Origin: Phytomonospora sp040655735
GTDB lineage: Bacteria > Actinomycetota > Actinomycetes > Mycobacteriales > Micromonosporaceae
Direction of reading: 5' to 3'
Length of the DNA stretch: 64,000 bases
Assembly: GCF_040655735.1 (NCBI RefSeq)
Contig: NZ_JBFAKK010000003.1
Coordinates: 558,001-622,000 of the forward strand
The notes under the pieces were generated by a model that saw only the letters and a list, made by a program, of their open reading frames with translations, was not told where the DNA came from and did no database searches. Position numbers and translations under genes: made by a program. This document shows positions 8,540 through 16,651 of this stretch, one piece after another (the first letter of the stretch is position 1; each line of letters starts with the position of its first letter).

Positions 8540-9526
8540 ATGGCATTAGGGCAGCTGCACGAGGTCGTGGTCGTGGGGGCCGGGCTCTCCGGACTGACCA
8601 CGGCCCTGGTCTTGGCCGAGATCGGATTTCCGGTGCGGATCCTCTCCGAACGCGAGCCGTCCAGGACCGGTTCGGCAAAGGCCGGCGCGAGTTGGGGCCC
8701 GCACCCTGGCTTCAGGCGGCCCGTTTTGCGTTGGTGCGCGGAGACTTTCGGCGTTCTGGCCCGGCTGGCCGCTGAGCCCGGATCCGGTGTCCGCATGATC
8801 CCGGGCACCGAGGCGTTCGAGGAGGAGGTCCAGCCGCCGAGCTGGGCAGCCCGGGTGCCTGACTTCGTCAGAGGCCTCCCGCCAGGCCTTCCCGCCCGCT
8901 ATCGAGACGGCTGGCGCTACACGATTCCCATCGTGGACATGCCGATGTACCTGGACTACCTCGCCGGTCGCTTCGTCGGCGCCGGTGGCACCATCGAGAT
9001 CAGCCCGGCGGTCACCCGGCTCGGGGATGTCTCCACCGTCCACAGCCGGGGGACGGTCGTCGTCAACTGCACCGGTCTCGGCTCGCGGGCGTTGGTGCCC
9101 GACACCGATCTGAGGGCGGTGCGAGGGCAACTGGTGATGGTCGAGAACCCTGGGATCGGCGAGTTCTTTCAGGACAACCCGCACGGTGACGACCTGACTT
9201 ACATCTTCCCGCATGAGGATTACGTGGTGCTGGGGGGACACGCGAGCAGCGAAGTGACTCGGATGCGGCCCGATCCCCACATTGCCGCCGGCATCCTCGA
9301 TCGCTGCCAGGAGATCGATCCGCGCCTGCGCGGCGCGCGGGTCATCGGCCATCGGGTGGGGCTGAGGCCGCAGCGGCCGACGGTGCGTGTGGAATGGGAT
9401 GAATCCGCCGGGTTTCCTCTGGTGCACAACTACGGGCACGGCGGGGCGGGCCTGACGCTCTCGTGGGGATGCGCCTTCGAGGTCGCGAACCTGGTCGGAG
9501 AGGGTGGACCCGCCCGCCCCGCCTGA
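8540..9526 (+). CDS. D-amino-acid-oxidase-like FAD-dependent oxidoreductase (copy 2)
   Basis: A 328-residue paralogue of the preceding protein. It keeps VVGAGLSGLTTALVLAEIGF at the N-terminus, AKAGASWGPHPGF, RYTIPIVDMPMYLDYLAGRF, GEFFQDNP, VGLRPQRPTVRVEWD and HNYGHGGAGLTLSWG. Copy 2 is shorter mainly around the middle loop after TEAFEE, where copy 1 has an extra segment that may form part of the substrate lid. All flavin and carboxylate residues are kept, so both copies should be active, perhaps on different D-amino acids. The two are in one transcription unit, and a strong hairpin follows. Confidence 0.85.
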   Translation: MALGQLHEVVVVGAGLSGLTTALVLAEIGFPVRILSEREPSRTGSAKAGASWGPHPGFRRPVLRWCAETFGVLARLAAEPGSGVRMIPGTEAFEEEVQPPSWAARVPDFVRGLPPGLPARYRDGWRYTIPIVDMPMYLDYLAGRFVGAGGTIEISPAVTRLGDVSTVHSRGTVVVNCTGLGSRALVPDTDLRAVRGQLVMVENPGIGEFFQDNPHGDDLTYIFPHEDYVVLGGHASSEVTRMRPDPHIAAGILDRCQEIDPRLRGARVIGHRVGLRPQRPTVRVEWDESAGFPLVHNYGHGGAGLTLSWGCAFEVANLVGEGGPARPA

Positions 9527-9530
9527 CTTC

Positions 9531-9564
9531 CGCGGTGCCGGGACATCGTTGCCCCGGCACCGCG
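9531..9564. terminator. Bidirectional hairpin between converging genes
   Basis: A perfect 12-base stem, CGCGGTGCCGGG / CCCGGCACCGCG, surrounds a 10-base loop. It lies between the stop of the second flavoprotein (plus) and the stop of the GH3 gene (minus), and can serve both. Confidence 0.75.
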
Positions 9565-9570
9565 ACGGAC

Positions 9571-11052
9571 TCACCGGCCGAGCAACGCCTCCGTGGCCGC
9601 CTCGGCGTTGACGGGGGCCGCCCCGTAGGTCGCGACGTAGGCGGCGGCGCCGGCGGGACGCCAGTGGGCCGGCCAGCCCATCTCGACCAGCACGGTCGGG
9701 ATACCGGAGGCGGCCACCCCTTCGACGAGGTTGCGCGAGCGCAGGTGGCGGTGGGTGTCGCGGGCGACGACGACGACGGAACGGCCGTCGGCGCGCGCGG
9801 TGACGGCGGAGGTGTCGGCCGTGTCGTGGTCGAGGTAGAGCGTCTCCGACTCGGCGAGTCGCTTGGCCAGCAGCGGCGTCACACCCCAGGGGACGTCGCC
9901 GACGGCGATGTTGCCCGGCGTGTCGATGTGCACGATCAGCGCGTCGGTCAGGTTCGGCACGATGCCCTCGACGTGCACGGCGCGTCGGGCGGCGTCGGGC
10001 CCGACACTGGCGGCGGTGTGGGCGCCGTTCCCGTTGCCCTGCGCGCCGATCAGCCACGAGCGCAGGTCGTCACCGCGACGGGCGGCGTCGTACAGGCGCT
10101 CCTCGGGCAGTTCGCCGGCCTTCACGGCACCCATGATCGCGTCGACGGTGGCGTGCACCAGCTCGGTCATCGGCCCCTGCTTCTGGGTCTCGCCGCCGAA
10201 GCAGATCAGGTCGCAGCCGGCGCCGATCGCCTGCGCGATCGCGGCGGGGATGCCGCGTGAACCCGACACGCCCCGCATCTCGACCGCGTCGGTGATCACC
10301 GCGCCGTCGAAGCCCAACTCGCCGCGCAGCAGCGTGGTCAGCGCGGCGGGGGAGAGGGTGGCCGGCAACTCGCCGGTCAGCGAGGGGACCCGGATGTGAC
10401 CGGTCATGACCACGCGCGTCCCGGCCGCGATGGCGGCGGCGAAGGGGACCAGCTCGCGCTCGCGGAGGGTCGAGAGCGGCACGTCGACGGTCGGCAGGGT
10501 GTGGTGGGAGTCGTCGACGGTGGCTCCGTGGCCGGGGAAGTGCTTGGCACAGGCGGCCACGCCGGCCTCCTGGAGCCCGGCGACGGCCGCGGCGGCGTGC
10601 CGGGCGACGAGGTGGGGATCGCGACCGAAGGAGCGCGTGCCGATGACGGGGTTGTCGTCGGCGACGTTGATGTCCACGGCGGGGGCGCAGTTGAGGTTGA
10701 CACCGACGGCGTGCAGCTCGTCGCCGATGGCGCGGTGCACGGCGCGGGTCAGGTCCACGTCGTCGACGGCGCCCAGAGCGGCGTTGCCCGGGTACGGGCT
10801 GCCCGCCGCGTGATGAAGACGGGTGACGTCGCCTCCCTCCTCGTCGGCGCCGACGAGGGCGTCGGGCCGAACGGCCCGCAACTGCGTCGTCAGCTCCGCG
10901 ACCTGAGCCGGGTCGGCGATGTTGTAACCGAAGAGGACGTAGCCGCCGATGCCTTCCGCGAGGAGATCGAGTGCCCACCGGGGAGCGGTAGTACCGGAGA
11001 ATCCCGGCAAAAGCGTACGAAGTGCTAGGGAGCGCAGGTCCTGATCGGTCAT
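9571..11052 (-). CDS. GH3 family beta-N-acetylhexosaminidase (NagZ-like)
   Basis: A 493-residue GH3 enzyme of the NagZ branch, which removes N-acetylglucosamine from muropeptides in wall recycling. Visible motifs are GADEEGGDVTRL, AKHFPGHGATVDDSHHTLPT with the His/Asp pair that acts as acid/base in this branch, and VITDAVEMRGV with the nucleophile aspartate. The C-terminal third is an accessory domain (VPNLTDALIVHIDTPGN onward) that resembles GH3 domain 2. No signal peptide is evident, so it should act in the cytosol. ATG 11052 is chosen since MTDQDLRSLALRTLL starts the domain; ATG 11064 is also possible and neither has a good ribosome site. A ROK regulator is divergent across about 145 bases, which fits a repressor controlled by an amino sugar. 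Confidence 0.82.
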   Translation of the reverse strand: MTDQDLRSLALRTLLPGFSGTTAPRWALDLLAEGIGGYVLFGYNIADPAQVAELTTQLRAVRPDALVGADEEGGDVTRLHHAAGSPYPGNAALGAVDDVDLTRAVHRAIGDELHAVGVNLNCAPAVDINVADDNPVIGTRSFGRDPHLVARHAAAAVAGLQEAGVAACAKHFPGHGATVDDSHHTLPTVDVPLSTLRERELVPFAAAIAAGTRVVMTGHIRVPSLTGELPATLSPAALTTLLRGELGFDGAVITDAVEMRGVSGSRGIPAAIAQAIGAGCDLICFGGETQKQGPMTELVHATVDAIMGAVKAGELPEERLYDAARRGDDLRSWLIGAQGNGNGAHTAASVGPDAARRAVHVEGIVPNLTDALIVHIDTPGNIAVGDVPWGVTPLLAKRLAESETLYLDHDTADTSAVTARADGRSVVVVARDTHRHLRSRNLVEGVAASGIPTVLVEMGWPAHWRPAGAAAYVATYGAAPVNAEAATEALLGR

Positions 11053-11197
11053 AAGGGACACCATTCGGGAGGGGTATTCGCAGGAAACTTGCCAATAAGA
11101 ATAGACGGTCGGCGCCACTCCGCGCCTCCGTGGACCCGGTACGCAAAGATGCTGGTAAGAACCCAGCCCCTACGACCATGACGAAGGGCGACCACTC

Positions 11198-12373
11198 ATG
11201 GCGACTCGCCGTTTCCCAGGCATTCCCAGCCTGTTGCGCGTACTGAACGACCGGGCGGCACTCGAACTGCTGCTGCACAACGGCCCGATGACCAGGGCGG
11301 AGCTGGCCGCCGAGACCTCGCTGTCCAAGGTGACCGCCTCGCAGATGGTCGAACGGCTGGAGGCGCGCGGACTGGTCACGGTCGTCGGCAGCCGCCCCGG
11401 TGGGCGCGGACCCAATGCGACCGTCTATTCCGTGGTTCCCGGATATGCCTATGTCGTCGGCGTCGATGTCGGCCCCCGGACGGTGACGGCCGCGATCGCC
11501 GACCTCACGGGCTCGGTCTGCGGACGGGTGCGCATCGACACCGGCGACGGCGACGACCCCGTCCAGGTGGTGCACCGGGCGGTGTTCGACGTGGTCGAGG
11601 CCGCCGACGTGCCCCAGGACCGCATCCGCCGGATCGTCTGCGGCACGCCCGGCCTTGTCGAGCCCGACAGCGGCGACCTCGGCTTCTCCTGGGAACTGCC
11701 CAGTTGGCACCACGGTCTGCGCGCGGCCCTCACCGAGGACCTCAAGCGGCCGGTCGTCTTCGAGAACGACGTGAACCTCGCCGCCGTCGCCGAACACCGC
11801 GACGGCGCCGCCGACGGTGTCGACGATTTCGTCTACGTGTGGTTCAGCCGGGGTCTCGGTGTCGGTGTGATCCTCAACGGGCGCCTGCACCGGGGAGCGA
11901 CCGGCGGTGCCGGCGAGATCGGCTACCTGCCCGTCCCCGGCGGCCCGCTGCCCGCGGGTTCGGTCGCCCGTCGCGCGAAGGGCTCCTTCCAGCAGCTCGC
12001 CGGCGCCGACGTGGTCCGCACTCTCGCCCGCGACTTCGGCTTCGACCGCGTCAACGGCGCCAAGGCCGTCAAGGCCGCCGTCGCCGCCGGTGCCGATGGT
12101 GAGGCCTTCCTCGACGAGCTGGCCTCCCGCATGGCCCTCGGTGTCGCCTCGGTGAGCGTCGTGCTGGACCCGGGCCTGGTGGTTCTCGGCGGGGCCGTCG
12201 GCTACGCCGGTGGCGAGGCGCTGGCGACGCGGGTAGCCGCGCAGGTCGGCAAGCTCGCGCCGGTGCGTCCGCGCGTCGTGGTCGGCACCGTCCCGGAGGA
12301 CCCGGTGATGCGCGGGGCGATGTTCGTCGGTCTCGACGCGGTGCGCGAGGAGATCTTCGACGAGGAGTCCTGA
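11198..12373 (+). CDS. ROK family transcriptional regulator
   Basis: A 391-residue protein with an N-terminal MarR-like winged helix (NDRAALELLLHNGPMTRAEL and SKVTASQMVERLEARGLV, residues about 15-60) fused to a ROK sugar-kinase-like domain (VVGVDVGPRTVTAAIADLTG, then FENDVNLAAVAEH, GVILNGRLHRGATGGAGEIG). The family binds a sugar or sugar phosphate and releases DNA. The zinc motif CxCGxxGC of many ROK proteins is absent; after GEIG the sequence is PVPGGPLPAGSVARRAKG. So it belongs to the zinc-less branch common in actinobacteria. Its divergent position suggests control of the NagZ-like gene, with a wall-derived amino sugar as signal. A hairpin follows the gene. Confidence 0.8.
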   Translation: MATRRFPGIPSLLRVLNDRAALELLLHNGPMTRAELAAETSLSKVTASQMVERLEARGLVTVVGSRPGGRGPNATVYSVVPGYAYVVGVDVGPRTVTAAIADLTGSVCGRVRIDTGDGDDPVQVVHRAVFDVVEAADVPQDRIRRIVCGTPGLVEPDSGDLGFSWELPSWHHGLRAALTEDLKRPVVFENDVNLAAVAEHRDGAADGVDDFVYVWFSRGLGVGVILNGRLHRGATGGAGEIGYLPVPGGPLPAGSVARRAKGSFQQLAGADVVRTLARDFGFDRVNGAKAVKAAVAAGADGEAFLDELASRMALGVASVSVVLDPGLVVLGGAVGYAGGEALATRVAAQVGKLAPVRPRVVVGTVPEDPVMRGAMFVGLDAVREEIFDEES

Positions 12374-12378
12374 CGCCG

Positions 12379-12399
12379 GGGCCGGGCGGCGCCCGGCCC
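12379..12399 (+). terminator. Hairpin after the ROK gene
   Basis: A 9-base perfect stem, GGGCCGGGC / GCCCGGCCC, with a GGC loop begins 6 bases after the stop codon. Confidence 0.65.
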
Positions 12400-12474
12400 T
12401 CACCGGTCACCCGTTCGGGCGCAATCCGGCATATCTCCGGCGCATATGACCGAGTTTCACCTAAAGTGCCGGTT

Positions 12475-13572
12475 ATGCGAGTTACCCCTGTTGTTCGTGC
12501 GCTCAGCGTGGCGGTCGCGACCGGTGCGATCCTCGCCGCCTCCTTCCTGCCGGCCGCTTCGGCCGGCGCCCATGATGGCGACGGTCCCGGCGACCCCGGT
12601 GGCTCCGGCCTGGAGGATCCGCCGTCCGCCCTGCCGGGGGCTCCGGCGGATCCCGAGGCGGCCGCCGTCGACTACCGGTCGGCCGACTGGGCCGCCGCGA
12701 GCGCCGAGAACTACACCGTCGCCGACCGGCCGAAGGACCACCGGATCCGCTACGTGGTCGTCCACGTCATGCAGGGCACCTACGAGGGCACCAAGGCCTG
12801 GTTCCAGAACCCGAAGGCCCAGGTGACCACGCACTACATCATGCGGGCCAAGGACGGGCACGTCACGCAGATGGTGCGGGAGAAGAACATCGCCTGGCAC
12901 GCCGGGAACTGGGACGTCAACACCGAGTCGATCGGCATCGAGCACGAGGGCTGGGTGAACGAGAAGAAGTGGTTCACCGACACCGTCTACAAGTCCTCGG
13001 CGAAGCTCGTGCGCGACATCGCCGCGCGCCACAAGATCCCGCTCGACCGGGAGCACATCATCGGCCACGTCGAGGTTCCCGGCGCGGACCACACCGACCC
13101 CGGCCGCTACTGGGACTGGAACAAGTACATGCGCTACCTGCGCGCCGGCGACGATGACGACGAGGATCCGGGTGTGGTCGTCGACGACGCCACCGAGGGC
13201 CGCGTCAGCGCGAGCGCGAACTGGAAGACCGACTCGATGAACGGCCAGTACGGCAAGTCCGTGCGGGTGGCCGGCCCGGTCGCCTCCAGCGACCCGCTGT
13301 GGTTCAAGGCCAAGCTGCCCTCGGCGGGCTCCTACCGCGTGTACGCGCGCTATCCGGCGGCCGAGGGCAACAACTCCAAGGCGCCCTACATCGTGCACAC
13401 GAGCGGCGGGAACGTGTCCGTCTACGTCGACCAGCGCACCGGCGGCGGGCAGTGGCACTCGCTGGGCGTCTTCGACTTCGCCTCGGGCGACTACGACGCC
13501 GTGGCGGTGAGCCGGTGGACCGGCGGCAAGGGCCGGATCGTCGCCGACGCGGTCAGACTCGTGAAGCAGTAG
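12475..13572 (+). CDS. Secreted N-acetylmuramoyl-L-alanine amidase with golvesin-like C-terminal domain
   Basis: The product has a clear Sec signal peptide (basic MRVTPVVR, a hydrophobic core and a cut near AASAGA, about residue 30). An amidase_2/PGRP domain follows (about 65-220). The zinc ligands are the histidine in VVVHVMQGTY, a second in IAWHAGNWDVNTESIGIEHE and the later GADHTDPGRYWDW segment. The enzyme would cut the lactyl-amide bond between muramic acid and the stem peptide. An acidic DDDDED linker joins a domain of about 130 residues (VSASANWKTDSMNGQYGKSV to GRIVADAVRLVKQ) that resembles the golvesin C-terminal domain seen in secreted actinobacterial proteins and may bind the wall. 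GTG 12466 is a possible earlier start. It sits near the NagZ-like gene, forming a wall-turnover group. Confidence 0.85.
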   Translation: MRVTPVVRALSVAVATGAILAASFLPAASAGAHDGDGPGDPGGSGLEDPPSALPGAPADPEAAAVDYRSADWAAASAENYTVADRPKDHRIRYVVVHVMQGTYEGTKAWFQNPKAQVTTHYIMRAKDGHVTQMVREKNIAWHAGNWDVNTESIGIEHEGWVNEKKWFTDTVYKSSAKLVRDIAARHKIPLDREHIIGHVEVPGADHTDPGRYWDWNKYMRYLRAGDDDDEDPGVVVDDATEGRVSASANWKTDSMNGQYGKSVRVAGPVASSDPLWFKAKLPSAGSYRVYARYPAAEGNNSKAPYIVHTSGGNVSVYVDQRTGGGQWHSLGVFDFASGDYDAVAVSRWTGGKGRIVADAVRLVKQ

Positions 13573-13581
13573 AAGACACGA

Positions 13582-13615
13582 CGACGCCCGGCCGGGAGAT
13601 CCCGGCCGGGCGTCG
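13582..13615. terminator. Bidirectional hairpin after the amidase gene
   Basis: A perfect 15-base stem (13582-13596 with 13601-13615) closes an AGAT loop. It separates the amidase gene from the ABC permease gene that ends at 13625 on the other strand. Confidence 0.85.
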
Positions 13616-13624
13616 GCATGTCCG

Positions 13625-14641
13625 CTAGTTGCTCGCGACGTCCCGGCGCTTGAACACCAGCGCGGCGAGGCCCACCAGGGCCGCCGTGAACAGGACGAGG
13701 ACGCTGATCCCGCCGAGGGTGTCGATGTTGATCCCGGCCGGCATGTCGTCGTAGGACGAGCTGTCGTAGTAGTACTCGCTGCTGCGGATGAAGTACTCGC
13801 CGTCGAGCCAGGCGATGACGTACGGCGACAGCAGCGCCGCCTCCAGGTAGTACAGGCCCGGCAGCAGCTGCGCGAGCAGCCGCATGCCGAACTCGAACAC
13901 CACGGCGTACCCGGCGAGGGCGCCGAGCGCCGCGGCGGTCCGGCGGCCGAGCATGGCGATGGCGAAGCCGATGAGCGTCAGCAGGATCGGCAGCACCGCC
14001 ATGCGCAGGCACTGCTCGACGAAGTTGGCCAGCCACGCCCCGCTGAAGTCGCCGACGTAACCGCCCACCGAGGTGATCACCCACAGCAGGAACAGGAAGA
14101 TCGCGCTCAGCCCGACCGCGCCCGCGGTCACCGTGATCACCGAGGCGGCCAGCTTGCTGAAGAAGACCTCCATGCGCCGCGGCTTCCACAGCATCAGGTT
14201 CGTCATGCCGCCGCTGGGCCACTCCGCGCCGATGAACGACGCGGCCGTCACCAGGCCGGCCAGCGCGATGAGCGACCCGAAGGCGTACATCAGCGGCGGG
14301 GCGTCCTGCGTGAAGGTGATGACGCCCGAGAGGTAGTCGGCGGTGTCGACCAGGCCGGGGTCGTAGACGTCGCAGTCCTCGCCGGAGAAGTAGTTGTACT
14401 CGCCCTGTACCTCGCGGGGCAGGTCGGTCATCCGCAGGCACTCGGCCTGCTCGACCTCGGCGTCGGCGCGGGCGCGGTTGGCCTCGGCTTCGGCGTAGGC
14501 GATCTCGGAGTCGGTGGGCTTGTGCGAGTTGGCCATCGAGATGACCAGGATCGCGCCCATGACGCCGACGGTGGCCAGGGACATGACCAGGCCGAAGCGG
14601 CGGGTGAAGAAGCGCCGCACTTCCACCAGGAGCAGTCGCAT
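13625..14641 (-). CDS. ABC-2 type transporter permease
   Basis: A 338-residue membrane protein that starts MRLLLVEVRRFFTRRFGLVM, with one N-terminal helix, an extracellular segment of about 80 residues (TDSEIAYAEAEANRARADAE to SGEDCDVYDP), then about five helices including LMYAFGSLIALAGLVTAASF and ILLTLIGFAIAMLG. The large loop after helix 1 and the C-terminal cluster of helices are typical of ABC-2 permeases of the drug or antibiotic resistance type. Two cysteines in the outer loop may form a disulfide. The ATG overlaps the stop of the ATPase gene by one base (TGATG), so the two products form one exporter. The substrate is unknown. Confidence 0.85.
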   Translation of the reverse strand: MRLLLVEVRRFFTRRFGLVMSLATVGVMGAILVISMANSHKPTDSEIAYAEAEANRARADAEVEQAECLRMTDLPREVQGEYNYFSGEDCDVYDPGLVDTADYLSGVITFTQDAPPLMYAFGSLIALAGLVTAASFIGAEWPSGGMTNLMLWKPRRMEVFFSKLAASVITVTAGAVGLSAIFLFLLWVITSVGGYVGDFSGAWLANFVEQCLRMAVLPILLTLIGFAIAMLGRRTAAALGALAGYAVVFEFGMRLLAQLLPGLYYLEAALLSPYVIAWLDGEYFIRSSEYYYDSSSYDDMPAGINIDTLGGISVLVLFTAALVGLAALVFKRRDVASN

Positions 14642-15711
14642 CAGGTGTTCTCCTGTCCCGGAGCGGCCGGCGGGAGGGGCTGGACGGACAGGTCCGGCGG
14701 TGGCGCCTGACCCGGCACGGCCGGCGCGTACGGTGGGGGCGGCGGGCCCGGCACGGGGACCCGGATCGAGTCGTCGACCTGCGGGTAGCGGCCGTCGACC
14801 GGCGCGGTCCCGGTGAGCTGGAGGAACACCGTCTCCAGGTCGGGACGCAGCTGCACCAGCTCCGAGACCCAGATGTCGCTCCCGCCGAGGGTGCGGGTGA
14901 CGAAGGCGGGGTCGTTCATGCGCGGGACGATGATGTGCTCGTTGACGCGGTGGGCTTCGAGCCCGGCCTCGGCGAGGACGCCGATCGCGGCATCGGGGTC
15001 GGGAACCAGGACCCGGACGTCCCCTGTGGACTGGGAGGCGATGACGTCCTTCACCTTGCCGGTGTGGACACGGCGGCCGCGCGACACGATCGTCACGGTG
15101 TCGCACAGCTGCTCGACCTCGGCCAGAAGGTGCGAGGACACCAGTACGGTGACCCCGTTGGCGGCCAGGCCCTGCATCAGCTCGCGCATCTCGCGGATGC
15201 CGGCCGGGTCGAGGCCGTTGGCGGGCTCGTCGAGGATCAGCAGCTCCGGCTTCTTCAGCAGGGCCGAGGCGACCGCCAGTCGCTGCCGCATGCCGAGCGA
15301 GTAGGCCTTCACCCTCTGCGCGGCCCGGTCGCGGAGGCCGACGATCTCCAGGACCTCGTCGATGCGCTGCCGGGGAATGCCGACCGAGCGGGCGAGCAGG
15401 TCGAGGGTCTGGCGTCCGGTGAAGTTCCCGAAGAAGTTGGGGGCCTCGACGATCGCGCCGATCCGGTCGACGACCTGCGGCAGCCGATGCGGAACCTGCT
15501 GCCCCAGTACGGTCATCATGCCCGCGTCGGCGCGGACCAGGCCCAGCAGGGCGCGCAGGGTCGTCGTCTTCCCGCAGCCGTTGGGGCCGAGGAATCCGTG
15601 CACCTCGCCCCGCTGCACGACGAGGTCGAGCCCGTCCACGGCCACCACGGGACCGCGGCGCAGTGTACGGAATTCCTTGCGGAGTCCGCTGATTTCGCAG
15701 ACGACTGTCAC
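14641..15711 (-). CDS. ABC transporter ATP-binding protein, CcmA/DrrA type
   Basis: A GGAGG at 15720-15724 is 8 bases from the GTG at 15711 but only 2 from the ATG at 15717, so GTG 15711 is the likely start, giving about 356 residues. Motifs in order are Walker A GPNGCGKTT, Q-loop region IGAIVEAPNFFGN, signature YSLGMRQR, Walker B LLILDEPANGLDP and the H-loop SSHLL. After the ATPase core the protein has a DrrA-like C-terminal domain and a proline-rich tail (PVPGPPPPPYAPAVPGQ) of about 45 residues, which is unusual and may be a protein interaction arm. It pairs with the downstream permease. Confidence 0.88.
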   Translation of the reverse strand: MTVVCEISGLRKEFRTLRRGPVVAVDGLDLVVQRGEVHGFLGPNGCGKTTTLRALLGLVRADAGMMTVLGQQVPHRLPQVVDRIGAIVEAPNFFGNFTGRQTLDLLARSVGIPRQRIDEVLEIVGLRDRAAQRVKAYSLGMRQRLAVASALLKKPELLILDEPANGLDPAGIREMRELMQGLAANGVTVLVSSHLLAEVEQLCDTVTIVSRGRRVHTGKVKDVIASQSTGDVRVLVPDPDAAIGVLAEAGLEAHRVNEHIIVPRMNDPAFVTRTLGGSDIWVSELVQLRPDLETVFLQLTGTAPVDGRYPQVDDSIRVPVPGPPPPPYAPAVPGQAPPPDLSVQPLPPAAPGQENT

Positions 15712-15791
15712 CTGCATCACCTCCGGTGGCACACCCTACGTTGTACGCACCACTTCCCGCGCTCCCCGAATGGTCGTGATTGGATTAACCC

Positions 15792-16586
15792 GTGCCAGAG
15801 CCGACTGATCTCGTCATCTCCGTGGACTCCGCCGTCGTCCGGCGCGGCCGCAGCCTTCTCCTGCGCGATGTGAGCTTCCAGGTCGAACTCGACGAGCGCT
15901 GGGTGGTCCTCGGACCCAACGGCGCCGGGAAGACGACCCTGCTCAACCTCATCTCGGGGCGCATGCACCCGACCTCGGGAACCGTCGAGCTCCTCGGCGA
16001 GCGACTGGGCAAAGTGGACATCTTCGAGCTGCGCCCGCGTATCGGCCTGGCCACCGCGCAGCTCGCCGAGCAGATCCCCGGCGACGAGACGGTCGTCGAC
16101 GTCGTGGTCACCGCCGCCTGGTCGGTCCTCGGCCGCTGGCACGAGGAGTACGACCCGGTCGACGAGCAGCGCGCCCGCGCCCTGCTGGAGCAGCTGGGCA
16201 TGGCCGAGCTCGCCGACCGGACCTACGGGACGCTGTCGGAGGGCGAGCGCAAGCGGACGCAGATCGCCCGCGCGCTGATGACCGACCCCGAGCTGCTGCT
16301 CCTCGACGAGCCCGCCGCCGGTCTCGACCTCGGCGCGCGCGAGTCGCTGGTGAAGCGCCTTTCGGAGCTCGCCTACGATCCCGACGCTCCGGCGCTGGTC
16401 CTCGTCACGCACCACGTCGAGGAGATCCCGCCCGGGTTCACCCACGCCCTGCTCCTCAGCGACGGCGGCGTGGTCGCGGCGGGCCTGCTCGACGAGACGC
16501 TGACCAGTGAGAACCTCACCAAGACCTTCGGGGTGAAGCTCGAACTGAGCCGCAACGCCGACCGTTTCACCGCCCGCGCGATCTGA
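15792..16586 (+). CDS. Lone ABC transporter ATP-binding protein
   Basis: A 264-residue ATPase with Walker A GPNGAGKTT, signature LSEGERKR, Walker B ELLLLDEPAAGLDLG and H-loop VTHHVEEI. It has no neighbouring permease; the next gene is an unrelated hydrolase. This type is found alone in many actinobacterial genomes and resembles iron or molybdate ABC ATPases (ModF/FecE-like). The start is GTG 15792 with no clear ribosome site. It is divergent from the exporter ATPase by about 80 bases. It may serve a permease encoded elsewhere or act as a non-transport ATPase. Confidence 0.82.
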   Translation: MPEPTDLVISVDSAVVRRGRSLLLRDVSFQVELDERWVVLGPNGAGKTTLLNLISGRMHPTSGTVELLGERLGKVDIFELRPRIGLATAQLAEQIPGDETVVDVVVTAAWSVLGRWHEEYDPVDEQRARALLEQLGMAELADRTYGTLSEGERKRTQIARALMTDPELLLLDEPAAGLDLGARESLVKRLSELAYDPDAPALVLVTHHVEEIPPGFTHALLLSDGGVVAAGLLDETLTSENLTKTFGVKLELSRNADRFTARAI

Positions 16587-16651
16587 ACGCCGCAAAAGGG
16601 ATCAATGATCAAAGCTGCCGAGTTGCGTCGCGGCGGTGTTATACAGGCTAG

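Noticed and set aside
10070..12403. 777-codon minus-strand frame across the ROK gene and the GH3 gene
   Set aside because: It runs antisense to the ROK gene and out of frame through the NagZ-like gene. Its product is Arg/Pro/Gly-rich in the GH3 part. Both real genes have full motifs.
13625..15106. A 493-codon version of the exporter permease
   Set aside because: The extra N-terminal part lies inside the ATPase gene in another frame and is Arg-rich. The ATG at 14641 fits the family start.
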